A stretch of DNA of 64,000 bases from Taenia hydatigena (taxonomy: Eukaryota > Platyhelminthes > Cestoda > Cyclophyllidea > Taeniidae). The stretch lies in contig JADWOT020000008.1 of the NCBI GenBank assembly GCA_036345935.2, positions 10,267,554 to 10,331,553 on the forward strand. Direction: 5' to 3'. This document shows, in pieces, positions 34,381 through 46,400 of this stretch (position 1 is the first letter of the stretch; every line of letters begins with the position of its first letter). The notes under the pieces were generated by a model. It worked only from the letters and a program-made list of their open reading frames with translations. It had not been told where the DNA came from and did no database searches. A program made the translations under genes and the position numbers.

Positions 34381-35091
34381 AATGACCGAGAGATGGGGAG
34401 TCGAACACGAACTCGTATATTGTCGACGAATAAACTAGTTTAAACAAACACCTTTTATATAATCAAGGCTTAACTAAGATGCATGCAAAACGTCGTATTT
34501 TTTAAGGCGGATATTCTGGTTCGCCAACCAATAGGCAAGATTTCAGGTGGTAATGATTAATGTAAATAACGGAAATTTATGGCTTCATGTACATGAGACG
34601 AAAATCCAATTGTTTTACTGTAGGTCCTTTTTAATGTCAAAAGGAACCATACTGGTACAGAATAAAATTCTATTAGCAAAAACACAGAAATCCGTGTCTG
34701 ATCTGCTGTATCAATCATCACAACGGCTTTGATGTCTTCCAAATCCCTCATGAGACAAGGGTGGAAGTCACTAAATTTTTATTTAGAAGCGAAAGCATTC
34801 AACCCTAGTGTCAATAATACATCAGTGCGATTCAGTAGCATGTGGCGCCTTTTTACCTTTGAATTTCATTAAGGGAGAGGAACTGAACCGGCTTCGAGCA
34901 GTGCTCTAACAAAAGAATCCTTCGCATACCAATTAAGAGTAATAAGATTAATGGCCCAAACCAGAACTGTCCAGTAAAGTGGATGCCTCATTGGTTCTAG
35001 AGGCCAATATTCGTAGCTTATCTGCCTTTATTACTTTATATTCATTTTAGGCTTCTCTACTTTTTCTTCCGGTTAGTTCAGTTAGTAGGTA
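34381..35091. other. Intergenic upstream of SPT4
   Basis: AT-rich spacer with no recognisable gene. The short mutually antisense frames at 34547-34751 have no family features. Confidence 0.5.
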
Positions 35092-35277
35092 TGTAGTGTC
35101 CCGAGGCTTCCTCGAAGGCAAAAGAAGGCAGAATGCTAAGGTAGAATATATATATTCAACGGACAGAGGGAAATAGGCTACTGGCATGGCCCGGAGGCCA
35201 GCCCACGCAGCTAGGGCAGTACGGCCACCTCTGTGACCTTGACCGAAACCGGTAGTTCCAACAAACAAAGTACTACA
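35092..35277 (-). repeat. Solo LTR of the TRIM family, minus orientation
   Basis: 186 bp. Read on the minus strand it begins TGTAGTACTTTGTTTG and ends CTCGGGACACTACA, and is collinear with the 185-bp LTRs at 14166 and 14874. The flanks AGGTA and AGGAA agree at four of five positions, fitting a slightly decayed target duplication. No internal region or second LTR is attached. Confidence 0.85.
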
Positions 35278-36003
35278 AGGAACGCTGAGAGAGCTCCGTT
35301 TGTTCTCGTAATTAGCACCTTCATTCAGCTACTGCAGACAGTCACATTACAAATTACGCAATTTGCTTAAGACCAGCATTGACTTCAGCGTCAAGCCGTC
35401 CTGAAGAACACGAGGGTAAATTACTTTCTATAAGTAGGATCTGCCAAAAAAATTCTCTATTAGGAACTTTCGCAGATTTAGCCATCACCAGTGAATTTCT
35501 CCCATTCGGTGAAGTTATAGTTTGCTGATAAACTGATTAAATCACAATGTTTTTGTTTTGAATCGAATCCTCTTTCTGCTGCCACTAATACGGCACCTCG
35601 AATTTTCCTCGAAGTAGTAGTAAGTTATCTTTATTATGCGAAGCTATTAGGGTGAAGAAGAGCTGGAACCTATAAAAATGGTAAAGGCTGTCGCCGAACG
35701 AGAGTACGGCCTTTGACGTCTGGATGCATTGCACAGTTGAAAATGCATCAAACAAATGACCAAACCACAAAACAATGCCTGTGATTATCATTTTATGATA
35801 CTTTTATAAGATTCTAGAGGAAATAAGGGTGATTAAATACTTCAGATTCACAATTTTGGTGAATTGCAGTTTTAAATAGCAAATAACTGAACGACTAGTG
35901 TTGGTTTCGATAGATTTATAAGACATTAATAGGCGAAAATTTTCAAAATAAACCATCGACTATGTCAAGTTGAGATTTGATATGTAAGCACAAGTTGAAT
36001 ATG
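35278..36003. other. Spacer between LTR copies
   Basis: AT-rich sequence. A 68-codon minus frame at 35585-35791 is moderately hydrophobic, but it has no supporting splice sites or family motif. No gene is called. Confidence 0.45.
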
Positions 36004-36184
36004 GTTGTTCAACTCCCGATTTCGGTAAAGGGCCAATTTAGGTCTCTGCTATTGGGCCTTCGCCGGGTGGGCTAGCCTTTGGGCCATGCCAGTAGCCTCA
36101 GCTCCATCCCTATGCCAAACATACATATATTCTGCACGAGTACTATGCTTCATTTCGCCTTCAAAGAAGTCTCGGGGCGCCATA
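36004..36184 (+). repeat. Highly decayed LTR relic of the TRIM family
   Basis: Plus-strand landmarks persist in order: GGGCCATGCCAGTAGCC, then ACATATATTCTGC, then TTCGCCTTC and CTCGGGGCGCCATA at the end. The first third is hard to align. The 5' boundary is approximate. Confidence 0.55.
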
Positions 36185-37386
36185 GTAGCTCTCTAACATT
36201 TTATCGTGTGTAAAGGTGTAATACTTGGAGAGTAAACGCATTGCTGAAATGCAATTGAGCCGTTAAGCACCCGCTAAACCAAAAAGAAGAGCTAAACCAA
36301 TATTCAGTTTTATTAAAAAAACTCCAACGCTCTATGATCAAAACCCTGTTACAGCGAAATTGCTAAAGAGTAGTTCTGCTCTTATAATCTTTGACAAATG
36401 ACTCAAATTAGTTTATGCAATTAACTAAAGTCTTTACCATTTTTTTGTTCTTAAACATAAGTATTAGCTGGTACAACCATTAGAATTTATTTACTTTATC
36501 CCTCTCGATCAGTCAGTCATAAAGCTACAAATAACCGAACAGACTTCTTCAAATTTGCTTCCCTGATCTTTATTGGCTTAGTGAATAGAAGAGACCATTA
36601 TTTGGTATTTTTTTGCGATAAAAACTCCACTCAGTTCTTGTTAGGTTCATAGCAGTCCATAACGTTTATCCTTGCTAACAGCTGCTTCGGCTACAGTGAC
36701 CATGTGAAGATCCATATCATTATAAACTATAACAGCCATTCCATTTCGCATTTACTGCAGTGAATTTTTTGGTTGACATCAAAAATGGAAGGAAAGTAGA
36801 AAAGGACAAAAGCACTCCAGCATGCGTCTCTACAATTGCCTAGCTGAGTATCAATGTGATACGCCCAAGCCTTCTCTGAAGTCGTAGTAAAGCGTAACGA
36901 TCTAAAAGAGGTGCACCATTGACGTGCGGATGAGCGGAGTTGTTGCAACAGAAGTCCTACCTACGAAAACTGAGGAGTCCACGCAGCCAAATATGCATTT
37001 TAACAAATTGCAGTTCAATTTTGGAACACAAACTTCAGTTCCTCAGTCTCAACCATCATTTACGGTTATGACTCTTACGATTCCTCAGCAAGCCACACAA
37101 GAACGCCTGATTTGGCAGTTCCATGCGCTCATTTTTAGCTCAACGACAATTCCCCCTCAGTTGTAGCTTCCAGTATCCCTTTCACAGTATTTATGTCCTA
37201 ACAATATTGCGATATAAAATTTCAAACTCATGTTAATGGCTTTAAATGAATTCGACTTCGTAATTCCATCAAAACCATTTGGTAGCCTACCATGGTGAAG
37301 ATGTCTAATTAGTAAGGCTTCATATATTCTACTGATTTCAGTGGCCAGGACTATTTGTATGCTTGGAAACATCGGAGCACCTCTTT
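36185..37386. other. Spacer between LTR copies
   Basis: AT-rich sequence without a recognisable gene. A plus frame at 36924-37166 (80 codons, Gln/Thr-rich) has no family features. Confidence 0.45.
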
Positions 37387-37542
37387 TGTAGCGTCCCGAG
37401 GCTCCCTCGAAGGCAAAAGAAGGCAGAATGATAGAGTAGAATATATATATATTCAACGGACAGAAGGAAATAAGCTGCTGGCATGGCCGGCACCCCTGTG
37501 ACCCTGACCGATACCGATAGTTCAAAGAAACAAAGTACTACA
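37387..37542 (-). repeat. Solo LTR of the TRIM family, shortened variant, minus orientation
   Basis: 156 bp. On the minus strand it begins TGTAGTACTTTGTTTC and ends CTCGGGACGCTACA. Compared with full LTRs it lacks about 30 bp around the GTACTGCCCTAGCTGCG segment. It shares the GAACTATCGGTATCGG start with copy B at 14141, so the two form a subfamily. No target duplication is visible at its edges. Confidence 0.8.
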
Positions 37543-37804
37543 CTATACAAGCTATAAGTGATTACACGTTATGGAAATTAGTGTGAAAATCCAGTGAGTG
37601 CTAATGTACTCGCCTTCAAAAGTAATTCTGAATGCGATAAATGAAGTTGGAAACTTGAAGAAGCCTCATTCCCATGATAGGAAAAATACATTAGTTTCCC
37701 TGCAATACAGATAAGCATAAATGAATTACAGTTGAGGTACTTATAGGTAATAGATAGGTGGAAATAGCATTAAGCATTAGTGAAATACGTGAGTCGTTTG
37801 CATA

Positions 37805-37877
37805 ACTCCACCGGGTAGGATGGCCTTTGGACCACGTTAGTAGCCCCAAGCTCTAGTAGAGGTCTCGGAGTGCTGCA
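37805..37877 (+). repeat. Small LTR relic of the TRIM family
   Basis: A fragment retaining GGGTAGGATGGCCTTTGG, CACGTTAGTAGCC and GTCTCGGAGTGCTGCA in the LTR order. Strongly diverged and internally deleted. Confidence 0.4.
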
Positions 37878-40800
37878 TTTTCGCCGGTCGCTATGTTAAT
37901 GTACAGGAGTTTTGGTTATATAGCCACACAGTGCAGTGTTTTTCAGCCCGATTTAACTAATACTCACTAGTCTCACAGTTTTGCAATCTTATATAGTATT
38001 TAGCAAGAACTGGAAGTGGTTAAATTAGGTGTGTGATGAACTCTCCTGCCATAAGTGTCATAACGCGACTCTGCATTGCCAATTGTAAAGCCGTTAATCG
38101 CATTCTCCTGTAGAGGTTTTAATACACCGCAAATAAATTAAAGGTGGTGAAACCTGTTTGCAGTTTTATGGTTCGCAGAAGTCTTTTGAAGCGAGACGCT
38201 CATTCCAATGTGTTAGCCGCTAGACGGGAAATAGAATGCTGAAGAAATTTACAGTGGTTTGTGAGAATGCAATGAAGCTGTTTTAAAGCATGTAATTTCG
38301 AAAATAAATGAAGTACATTGTCCTAAAGGATTCAAATTATACCGCAAAGCAGTGTTTTAACTTAAAGAAAATGCAGTTTGTTGTCGTGTCTTAAAGGTAA
38401 TTTGTATGATTTGAGTATGTTGGGTTAATTAAAGTTAATACTCTTGATGAGAAGCATCTGCGACTTGCTGTTTTTTATTTATTTTTTGTCATGGTGAACA
38501 AGTGTTGGGAGGGGTTCACCATAACGCTAAACTTGCGTTACTAAACTAAGGTAATTTTAACTTCTTCCATGAAATTCTTTCAGCGTCGTTTCCCAATTTT
38601 TAAAACTTTACGCCACAGATTCTACAGCCTATTTTGCCAAGGTCTAAGAGGAAGTCCATCCACCACTAGGTGGCTTACTGCTCTAATACGGCATTTTCCT
38701 TTATGTTGTCTTTTCACTTTTTTGTTTAAACCAAATATGTCACTTGTGCGACCTGCAGCCAGTAACGGCTGTGTTCGGCATTATCGGTCAACTATGCCTG
38801 AAACTGTACCACTTTTTATCGAAGAGACAAAACATCCGCAAAGGCAATTGAAAATGACATTGAGATAACTTTTCTTTACTAATAAAGATCGCAGTGTTAG
38901 GTTTGCATCAATGCCAACACAGCTGCAAATTTAGCCAGCGTCGTTATAGCAGTTTTCGTCATTTTTTAGCAATGCCATCAAAAAAGCAATGGGAACTCGT
39001 AGCTTATTTCTCCAGACTGATTAGCCCACTTCCGAACAACAAACAACCGGTTGAATTATTGGCTGTCAAGACAAACGAACTCTGGACGCCAAAGGGTGCA
39101 GCACCCTTTGCAAACAATGTTGCTTTAACCCATCGTCCGCATCTCACGGAGAACGAGTAGTGGCTTGCGCTTTGACAGTTGTCAGCAGAAATAGTGCTTT
39201 TCTAAAGCGAATAAAGACCACAGTTATTTCCACAAAGCGATTAATCTTCGTAGCACTTTTTATCCTTATATATGAAAGATTGGTGGTTCTTTGCTCGACT
39301 TTGGAATGAATTTTAAGGAACGGGCGACACTATACAACTTTCTGAATGCACTGGTGACACTAAATTTGTTGTTTGTACTTTCGCGAGCCCTAGTTTCATG
39401 GACTTTGAGAAGAATTGGTTTTTGAAAACCTCTGCTGTTACTTAGGGGGCCAGTTCATGTTTCACTTTTAAATGCTTCTGACTTTGCTTGAAACCTCTTA
39501 AGCAATAAAATGCTCATAGTGTAATATTTAATGCCAGAGCAACTTTTAAACAAATTCGTTAGTTATGTTTTACGGAATTCCAAATAAAATGCATAACTGC
39601 ACCAGGCGATTCAGAGTGCTGTTTGGCTTAAACTTTATAAAGTTGACCGCAGGGGCGTGAAGTGAAATTATTAGTAAAACCGCGAGTCAGAATGAATTCT
39701 ATGAAAATGGTAAAGCACACTTAGAACCATTTAACTACCGGACTTATTTAAAAGCGCAATTTGATGTCGCCGTTTACTTTCAAGTGCCCGGAATAAAGAT
39801 GGCTAGAGGACATTTTAAACGTCCCCGATTTAACAACAGAGCAAGAGTTGTTAACTGAGCCAGAGAACTGCGTTCGGTTTATGGAAAGAAAACGTTCCCA
39901 TTAAAATGAGGGAGAAGAAACCTCAAAATCTTTCAAATAAGACAACTATTTTTTACCAAGGTGCTGCATCAGTAAACCCATTGTTCAGCCAATTAGGCTT
40001 GCTAAAATGCGAAACTGATGAGATCCAATTCCCCTGAGAATATGCGTCATGCATGCTGGAAAAAGCAAAGCAAATGGGTTTTTTTGCATTGGTTTAATAC
40101 TTTTGCTAACGAAATGCGATTCAGGCTATTTGATTTGCGCGATGTGTGTGGAAGAGCACAGGTAATGGAATAATGTGGGGAGATTATCATTAAAGCATAA
40201 CTCATTGCCTAGTAATGTGACAGCCTAGCCGGTAAACACCCGTTTTAGAGTTTTTGAGGCTGACAAAACAAGTGAATTGCGGATCCTCTGCCACTCTAAT
40301 TAGAGGCTTCAATGAAATAACTATGTACATAGTCATCACTGTAAGAAAGCGTTTACTTCAGTCAAGTCAGTTTTAAAATTATGGAGCATCTAAATGCTTC
40401 TAATCAGTAGCCACGTATTTTAAGAATCATTTGGTGATGCAAATAGATGAAGAACTAGGCGAATATTCATTTTTGAGATGTCATGTTTAGTGAGATAGAA
40501 GAATTGCGGTTGATAAAGAGCCGTAACAGGAAGATTTTTTGACTAAATAGGGTTGCTGCCTCGAAGTGGCATTAAATGAACACCGATGGTTTCAAGATTT
40601 CAAAAACTCAAAAGTGCTAATTGCGCATTAATCGTTGATTTTTTGTGGCAATTCTCATGTAAACTATGTTGTCCATGGGTTAATGTTTGGCTTAAGTGTT
40701 CAACTAGCCTGCATATTAGTCCGTCCAGCAAGTATTTTTTTCTGTTTCGAAGGGATAATTCAGTACTCACTTTTTCAAACTTGTCTCCTCGACGAATTCC

Positions 40801-43453
40801 CAGGCAGTCTCTAAATGTTCAAAGTGAGGTGTGCTTTGTATTTTTGAGAATCGCAACCTTTACAGCCACCCGGTTCTACTTTCTCTTAATTTTAGCCAAC
40901 GCATCATGCAAATGCCGAGCACATTAAAATTTTAGCCAAACTAAATTGCAATGCAAAGTATTAACTGCATCTGACCATTGAGAACATGAACTCGTTAATT
41001 ACCTCGCAATTATACATTAAGTTCAAAGGTAGAAGTGTCTGATCTCTTCAAAAACGAATTTCGCGTGCAATAAGTTATTATAGATACAAGTGTGTTGGAT
41101 TAAAAACAACACCAATCGTTATATATATTTTGATATTTTCAATGGGGTGTGTGTGCATGTGTGTGCTGGTGTGGGTGTCAAAAAGAAGAGACTGCTGTGA
41201 GATCGATGCGAAGCAAAGAAATTAAGACGAGGAATGTTAAAGGTGTGCCTGCTTGTGTTCGTGAGAGACCAAAAAGGTGAGTGAGCTTGTCAACGTAGTA
41301 CCCCAAATCATGGTGACAAATGGTAGGCCGCACCTTAATTCACGCTTATACAATCATGAAAAACGGTTCTTTCACTTCTTTGAGCAGAACCTAATCTTTG
41401 TAAGCCTGGATTGTGTCATGATTACTATCCCAAGACCTTTTTTTACCAGTTCAATTGTACCGTCTGTCAGCTTTCGAAATTGCATGTGCCAATCAAATTG
41501 CGAATTTGCAGTGCCAATAATACGCAGCATTCAGGGCTGCGATTCATTTCATTACCCAAAATAAAGTGACACCAAAGACACCTTAGGTGTACAAATTTAA
41601 TGTATGTATAGTCATACAACTTTGCGCATCCCCCTAATTATAGCAAAGGAGCCCTGGTTCCCTTTAACTCCTTTTACTTTCGTTTCTTTACACTCCTAAA
41701 GTACCATTTATCAAACACGAATACTTTACTCACGCATTTGGTTCTTTTTGATGAAATGGTGAAATTGAAAACATTTAGAGGGGTACAAAGGACTGGTTCT
41801 ACAGTTGGTAAGGGGATGCTTGCATTAATTAGCTTTAGGCCTACCTTTATGCGTGTTCCTTCCTAATTTTTACATTGTTCTTGTCTATGCAGTCTTAGTT
41901 TGTAAAAAGTCACACCTAACGATTTAAACTATGGTTTTGACGAAACAAATTTATCACTTATTTATTTCACAGAAGGCACGTAGATGCACGTCCTTGCATT
42001 TTAGCTTCCGGCTTTCCTTTGTGAGCGTGTGTGGGTGAATGTTGTCATCTGTGACAGTTTATGTCGATCCTAATGCCGGTACTGCTCGAAGCCTGGTGCG
42101 AATTTTCCCGGTCGAGGTATGCATGCTGGCGCCACTGCTACTGGTCTTTTCACCATTCCGACGACCTGATACGTACGAGCATTTAAAATTTATAGCGCTT
42201 GTCACTTGCGCATCGGCCTAATGAGTGTACCTTTCAAATATGGCTCGTTCTCAAACGTCCACTGCGCCTGACTGCGGAATAAGTGTAACCATGCGATTAT
42301 TAATGCGGTAGCAAAAGTTGCTTCTTTGGATTACATATAATCTATTGTGACGGTTTTAAGTTGATTAGCAAAGAAACTATTATTTTTGTCAGAAGCGACT
42401 TAAGTGATCTATTAAAAAAGGGTCTGATTGGATTTAGAATGCTTACGCCAAAGGTGGCTTGGATGAACATAGCAGAGAAGGGGCGAAAATTTTATAGGCA
42501 CATTCGTTCGGTAAACTATTTTTCACCAACTCCCAATGCAACATTTAAAAGAAGGGGAACACTCTGACTATATAGCAACGCTTAAGTGCGAATCAAATTA
42601 CCTATCTAGGCGGCAAACCAGATTTTAAAGACCTAATTTAAATGGTGTTGGCACTCAAGGGCAGCTGCAGTCAAAGTATTTGTTGCTCGAACATTGGTGT
42701 CTTTTTTTACAGCTGTAGATTTTTCATAATTTCGTCTCTTTTTTCATTAAGAGATAAACTTATGGAAAATTTGGAACTTTTTTTAAAAATACACTGTTTG
42801 ACTACGAAAAAATTTCTCAACCTTACTAAACTTTATCGATGGTAACATCAAATGCCAGTCACTTAAGTTGGAAAGTTCAAATAGGGATTTCCACTAAATC
42901 GACCCATTTTCTTAGAATGTCATGAAGGTTTGGTTCTTTGAATTCCTCTCACAGGTAACGCGGATACTCTGTGGAATCAACTTGGCTCTATCCTTTCCAG
43001 GAGCACTCAAAACAGTGCTCGTGAACATCACCATTCGGCGTCATCTAGCGCGGCTTTGTGGTACCTACACAAGTCTGCCTGTGTGTGCGTGCGCAGATCT
43101 TGGTGATTGCGTGTTAATGCGTGGGTTCGCTGGCAGACTGCATCAAGGCGACGACAGCGAATGTGGTGGTGTTATAGGCAGTGGTAGCACCACGTGTGCG
43201 TAGTGTGAGTGCGCAAGTGCGTGTGTATACCAGCGCCTAGGCGTGTGTATTCCACCATAAGTGCTTTTGGCCTTAGTGAGAAATGGAAGAAGTGGGTGAA
43301 TAGAAGAGTCCTCCCCGCAGAACAATCAAAAAGGAATATCCGTCACCACCACAATCAGCCAAGCAGGCAGATAGGTAGTAGAGGATACAGTGGGGGCTGA
43401 CGCAACTGCTTGACACCCTCTGTGCACGCAATCACACCCAGAGCTATACACAC
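37878..43453. other. Long intergenic region upstream of the NK2.1 gene
   Basis: No gene is supportable. Two adjacent plus frames at 38569-38868 and 38894-39160 (99 and 88 codons, different frames) lack splice sites or a family motif. A GT-rich microsatellite lies at about 41146-41178, and further GT/GC alternation at about 43075-43245 just upstream of the proposed first NK2.1 exon. Confidence 0.45.
41146..41178 (+). repeat. GT-rich microsatellite
   Basis: An imperfect GT repeat with GC and GG interruptions, preceded by a short AT-rich ATATATATTT stretch. Confidence 0.7.
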
Positions 43454-46400
43454 ATGCGCACTTATCCAGACATAGGTAGTATGGCGTCACCCCATATGGA
43501 TAGCAATGCTGCTCCAGACATCCCACTGGCTCTCGATTCAAAAAAGACCGGCAAGCAATGGGAAGAATCGGCCGAGTTCAAACGAGAAAAGGCGGTCTCT
43601 CTCATAGACGATGAGATTGCTGGGAACAGTAAAAACAAGTGAGTGGCTCTTTCTTTATGCATTCGCATCTGCTTACACTACAGACGTGCAATCTCCTGAA
43701 ATTTGACACATTCTAATACCTAACAATCTTAGATAATGATGTCAAAAGTTTTGAAGAAGACTGTAAATGGTGTCACTGCATAGTCTAATTTTAGAAGAAA
43801 ATCGACCGAATGCACTGGTTAAACGAGAATAGTTTAGCGACTAACACAGGTCCTTTTGTATTGGGTGAAACCAACAGTGAATCATCTGAGGAGTTGTAAA
43901 TAGTAAAGAGCTCTACCCCTTCACAAACCTCAAAGAAGTTTGAATACCTCACTCACTTACTCTATGCCCTGATTTCCAAAGACTTTAAAGTAAAATGCTT
44001 AAGATGGTATGACTTCCTCCAGATTTTTTCATAGCATTTAAGCTACTAATATTATAAGCTCCCAAAAAATCCCCAAATGCCAAGCAATTTTTGATCAACA
44101 GTAATTTTTCAGCCCAGCTAGTCCTTGCAAACTTTACCAGCAGCAAATTATAATATGAAACAAACATTTATTATCATCTGCCTATCAACAGTAAAATCAA
44201 AGGTTTGTTGTTCTGCAGAAACCATAGAAATAAACTTGAAAAGTAAAGAAGGTACCGTGGATCTACTTCCAAGCAATGCATGACAAGTGGCAGGTATATT
44301 GAAAGGAATTAAGGCTTGGTGAACCAAGATCTAAGGCTCTTAAAGTCCGAAAGATGACACATTAATGTACAGCATGAGGGAGATCCCCACAGGTACTCCA
44401 TAAGCTTATCCGACAAAGCGGATTGATAAAGGCGGATGGAGCAGTTGATTCACCGACATTTCATATTATCAATCCACCAGTGAAACGACTACTTACCGCT
44501 CTATGCAAAGGGGAAGTTATGCAACGTACCTTTTTAAGCAAAATTTTTGCTTCCGTAATGGTTAAATTAAAGGCTCTGATTTGAAAGTTGCTCACAAGCC
44601 TGCTTAAAAGTCAACCACAATTTATGCCCAACATGCGGTCGAAGTCAAGAATTATGTGGCTTTCCTCGCATTTCATAATCAGATCTCTTAATGGATGCAA
44701 TTTCTCCTGACCGCTAATATTGGTAATGCACTGTGATGGAGCATTAGAGTAGATCCTGGCGTATTATATGGCTCAGATAAGACATGCTCGACACGAGTGC
44801 CATCGTGCGCAAGTTACACCAATCGAATCGGCAGATCCATATGGAATTTGAGTAAATTACTACAGCCACTCATCGAGGCTTCATGTCGTGGAACTTTAAG
44901 TACTTCTTCAACATGTAAAGCTTCTGCTTTATGGCTTTTTGGTGTCTTCAATTATTTTTCACTTCATTTTTATCCCATTGTCGATAATGGATAGAAAATT
45001 GAAATACATATTTTAACTTAATGCCTCTTGCAACAAGAACATCCTACACCTTGGCAGGCTCCGTGGATGAAATGGCACCTAAGCGATTGTATTTTTACTT
45101 ATATCTCCATCTCATTTTGTTGCCACATAATGCTCGATAAGGCCTAGTCAAAGGGGAAGAAGTGCTACCGCTTAAACATCAACAGTGCAATCCTAGGTCG
45201 TGTATTAGTGTCCAAATTTAACAAAGCCAAATGCCATTTCTAATAGTCTTTATACGAGATTCCGGTGACTTTAGTAGAATAGCATCAGTTTGAAATGGTT
45301 GGCAGTTCTTTAAGGAGTATATTCTAGATGATTTAATGCCGAGAAATAAAAGGTCTAGTTGTTTTATCAGATAAACTTGCAAACGGATTATATGATTTGG
45401 GAGGCCTTTAAGCGAGATCGAATTTCTCCATCCCCACATCCTAAAAGACTCCAGCTAAGCACGATTATCTAAACAAGGAAGAAAAGTCGTCTTTAAATAC
45501 CAATAAACTTGCGCTTAGGCACAATGCTAAGCTCATAGTTTCCATGCTGACGCTCCTGGAAACCGCGACGGGACAAACTGATTTCGAACTTCCGAGGGTT
45601 GTAGCACAAGACTTAAAATATGAAACATACTTTGATACCTTGGCGACGTGGCTCCTCAATCCCAAGCTTTAGATGGAAGGAATGGTAAATGTAAAGTTAT
45701 GTGTCTAACCTTTTCCATTAAGCCATTTGCCTCGTCTTCCTAGTCAAAATTTGGAATCCATTGTATTCGTAGTTAGGTGTGCACAATCATGTGAGATTTG
45801 GTTTAAATGCGTAAAAGTTCTATCCATTTAATAGGTAAGTTCAAGAGAAATCTATAAGCAAACAGTAAGACCTCAATGCCCAATTATTTAAATTCGCAAG
45901 AGCAGTCCATAACTTTATTAAATAAAAACGTTATAAATCACCTGCTGATGTAACGAGATCTCAAGCAATAAAGAAGAGAAACGCGGGATCCTTCATTCTT
46001 AAGGAGCATTGACTGCGGTACCCACCACCATGCCGTTATCCACTATGGCTCACGCGACCCGTGCAATCATCTATTTTCCTGTGTACACCTCGGGTCATCC
46101 TTGAAGGAGCACCACAGAGTATCTCAGTCTGGAAGGCGGCAAGTTGCGGATTGGCGCCCTAGCTGGCATGATTAGCGGCGTGCAGAACGATTCGCATGAT
46201 ATACTTTTGGGATTTAAATAGATGCTTTACGAAACATCACAGTCCTACTTATGCATACAAATGCTATGCTTGTTTTGTCAAATATGAATTGAGATATTTT
46301 CACTGTCTGCTAAAGTAAATCAGACGAGACGCCTAAGGCAGGCAATACGGTCTTGATTGCAGGCATAAGAAGTCAGAAACATTTTGTGCCATTTTCTGTT

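Noticed and set aside
38569..39160. Two adjacent plus frames of 99 and 88 codons
   Set aside because: Different frames, the second with a non-ATG start, no splice sites linking them, no family motif.
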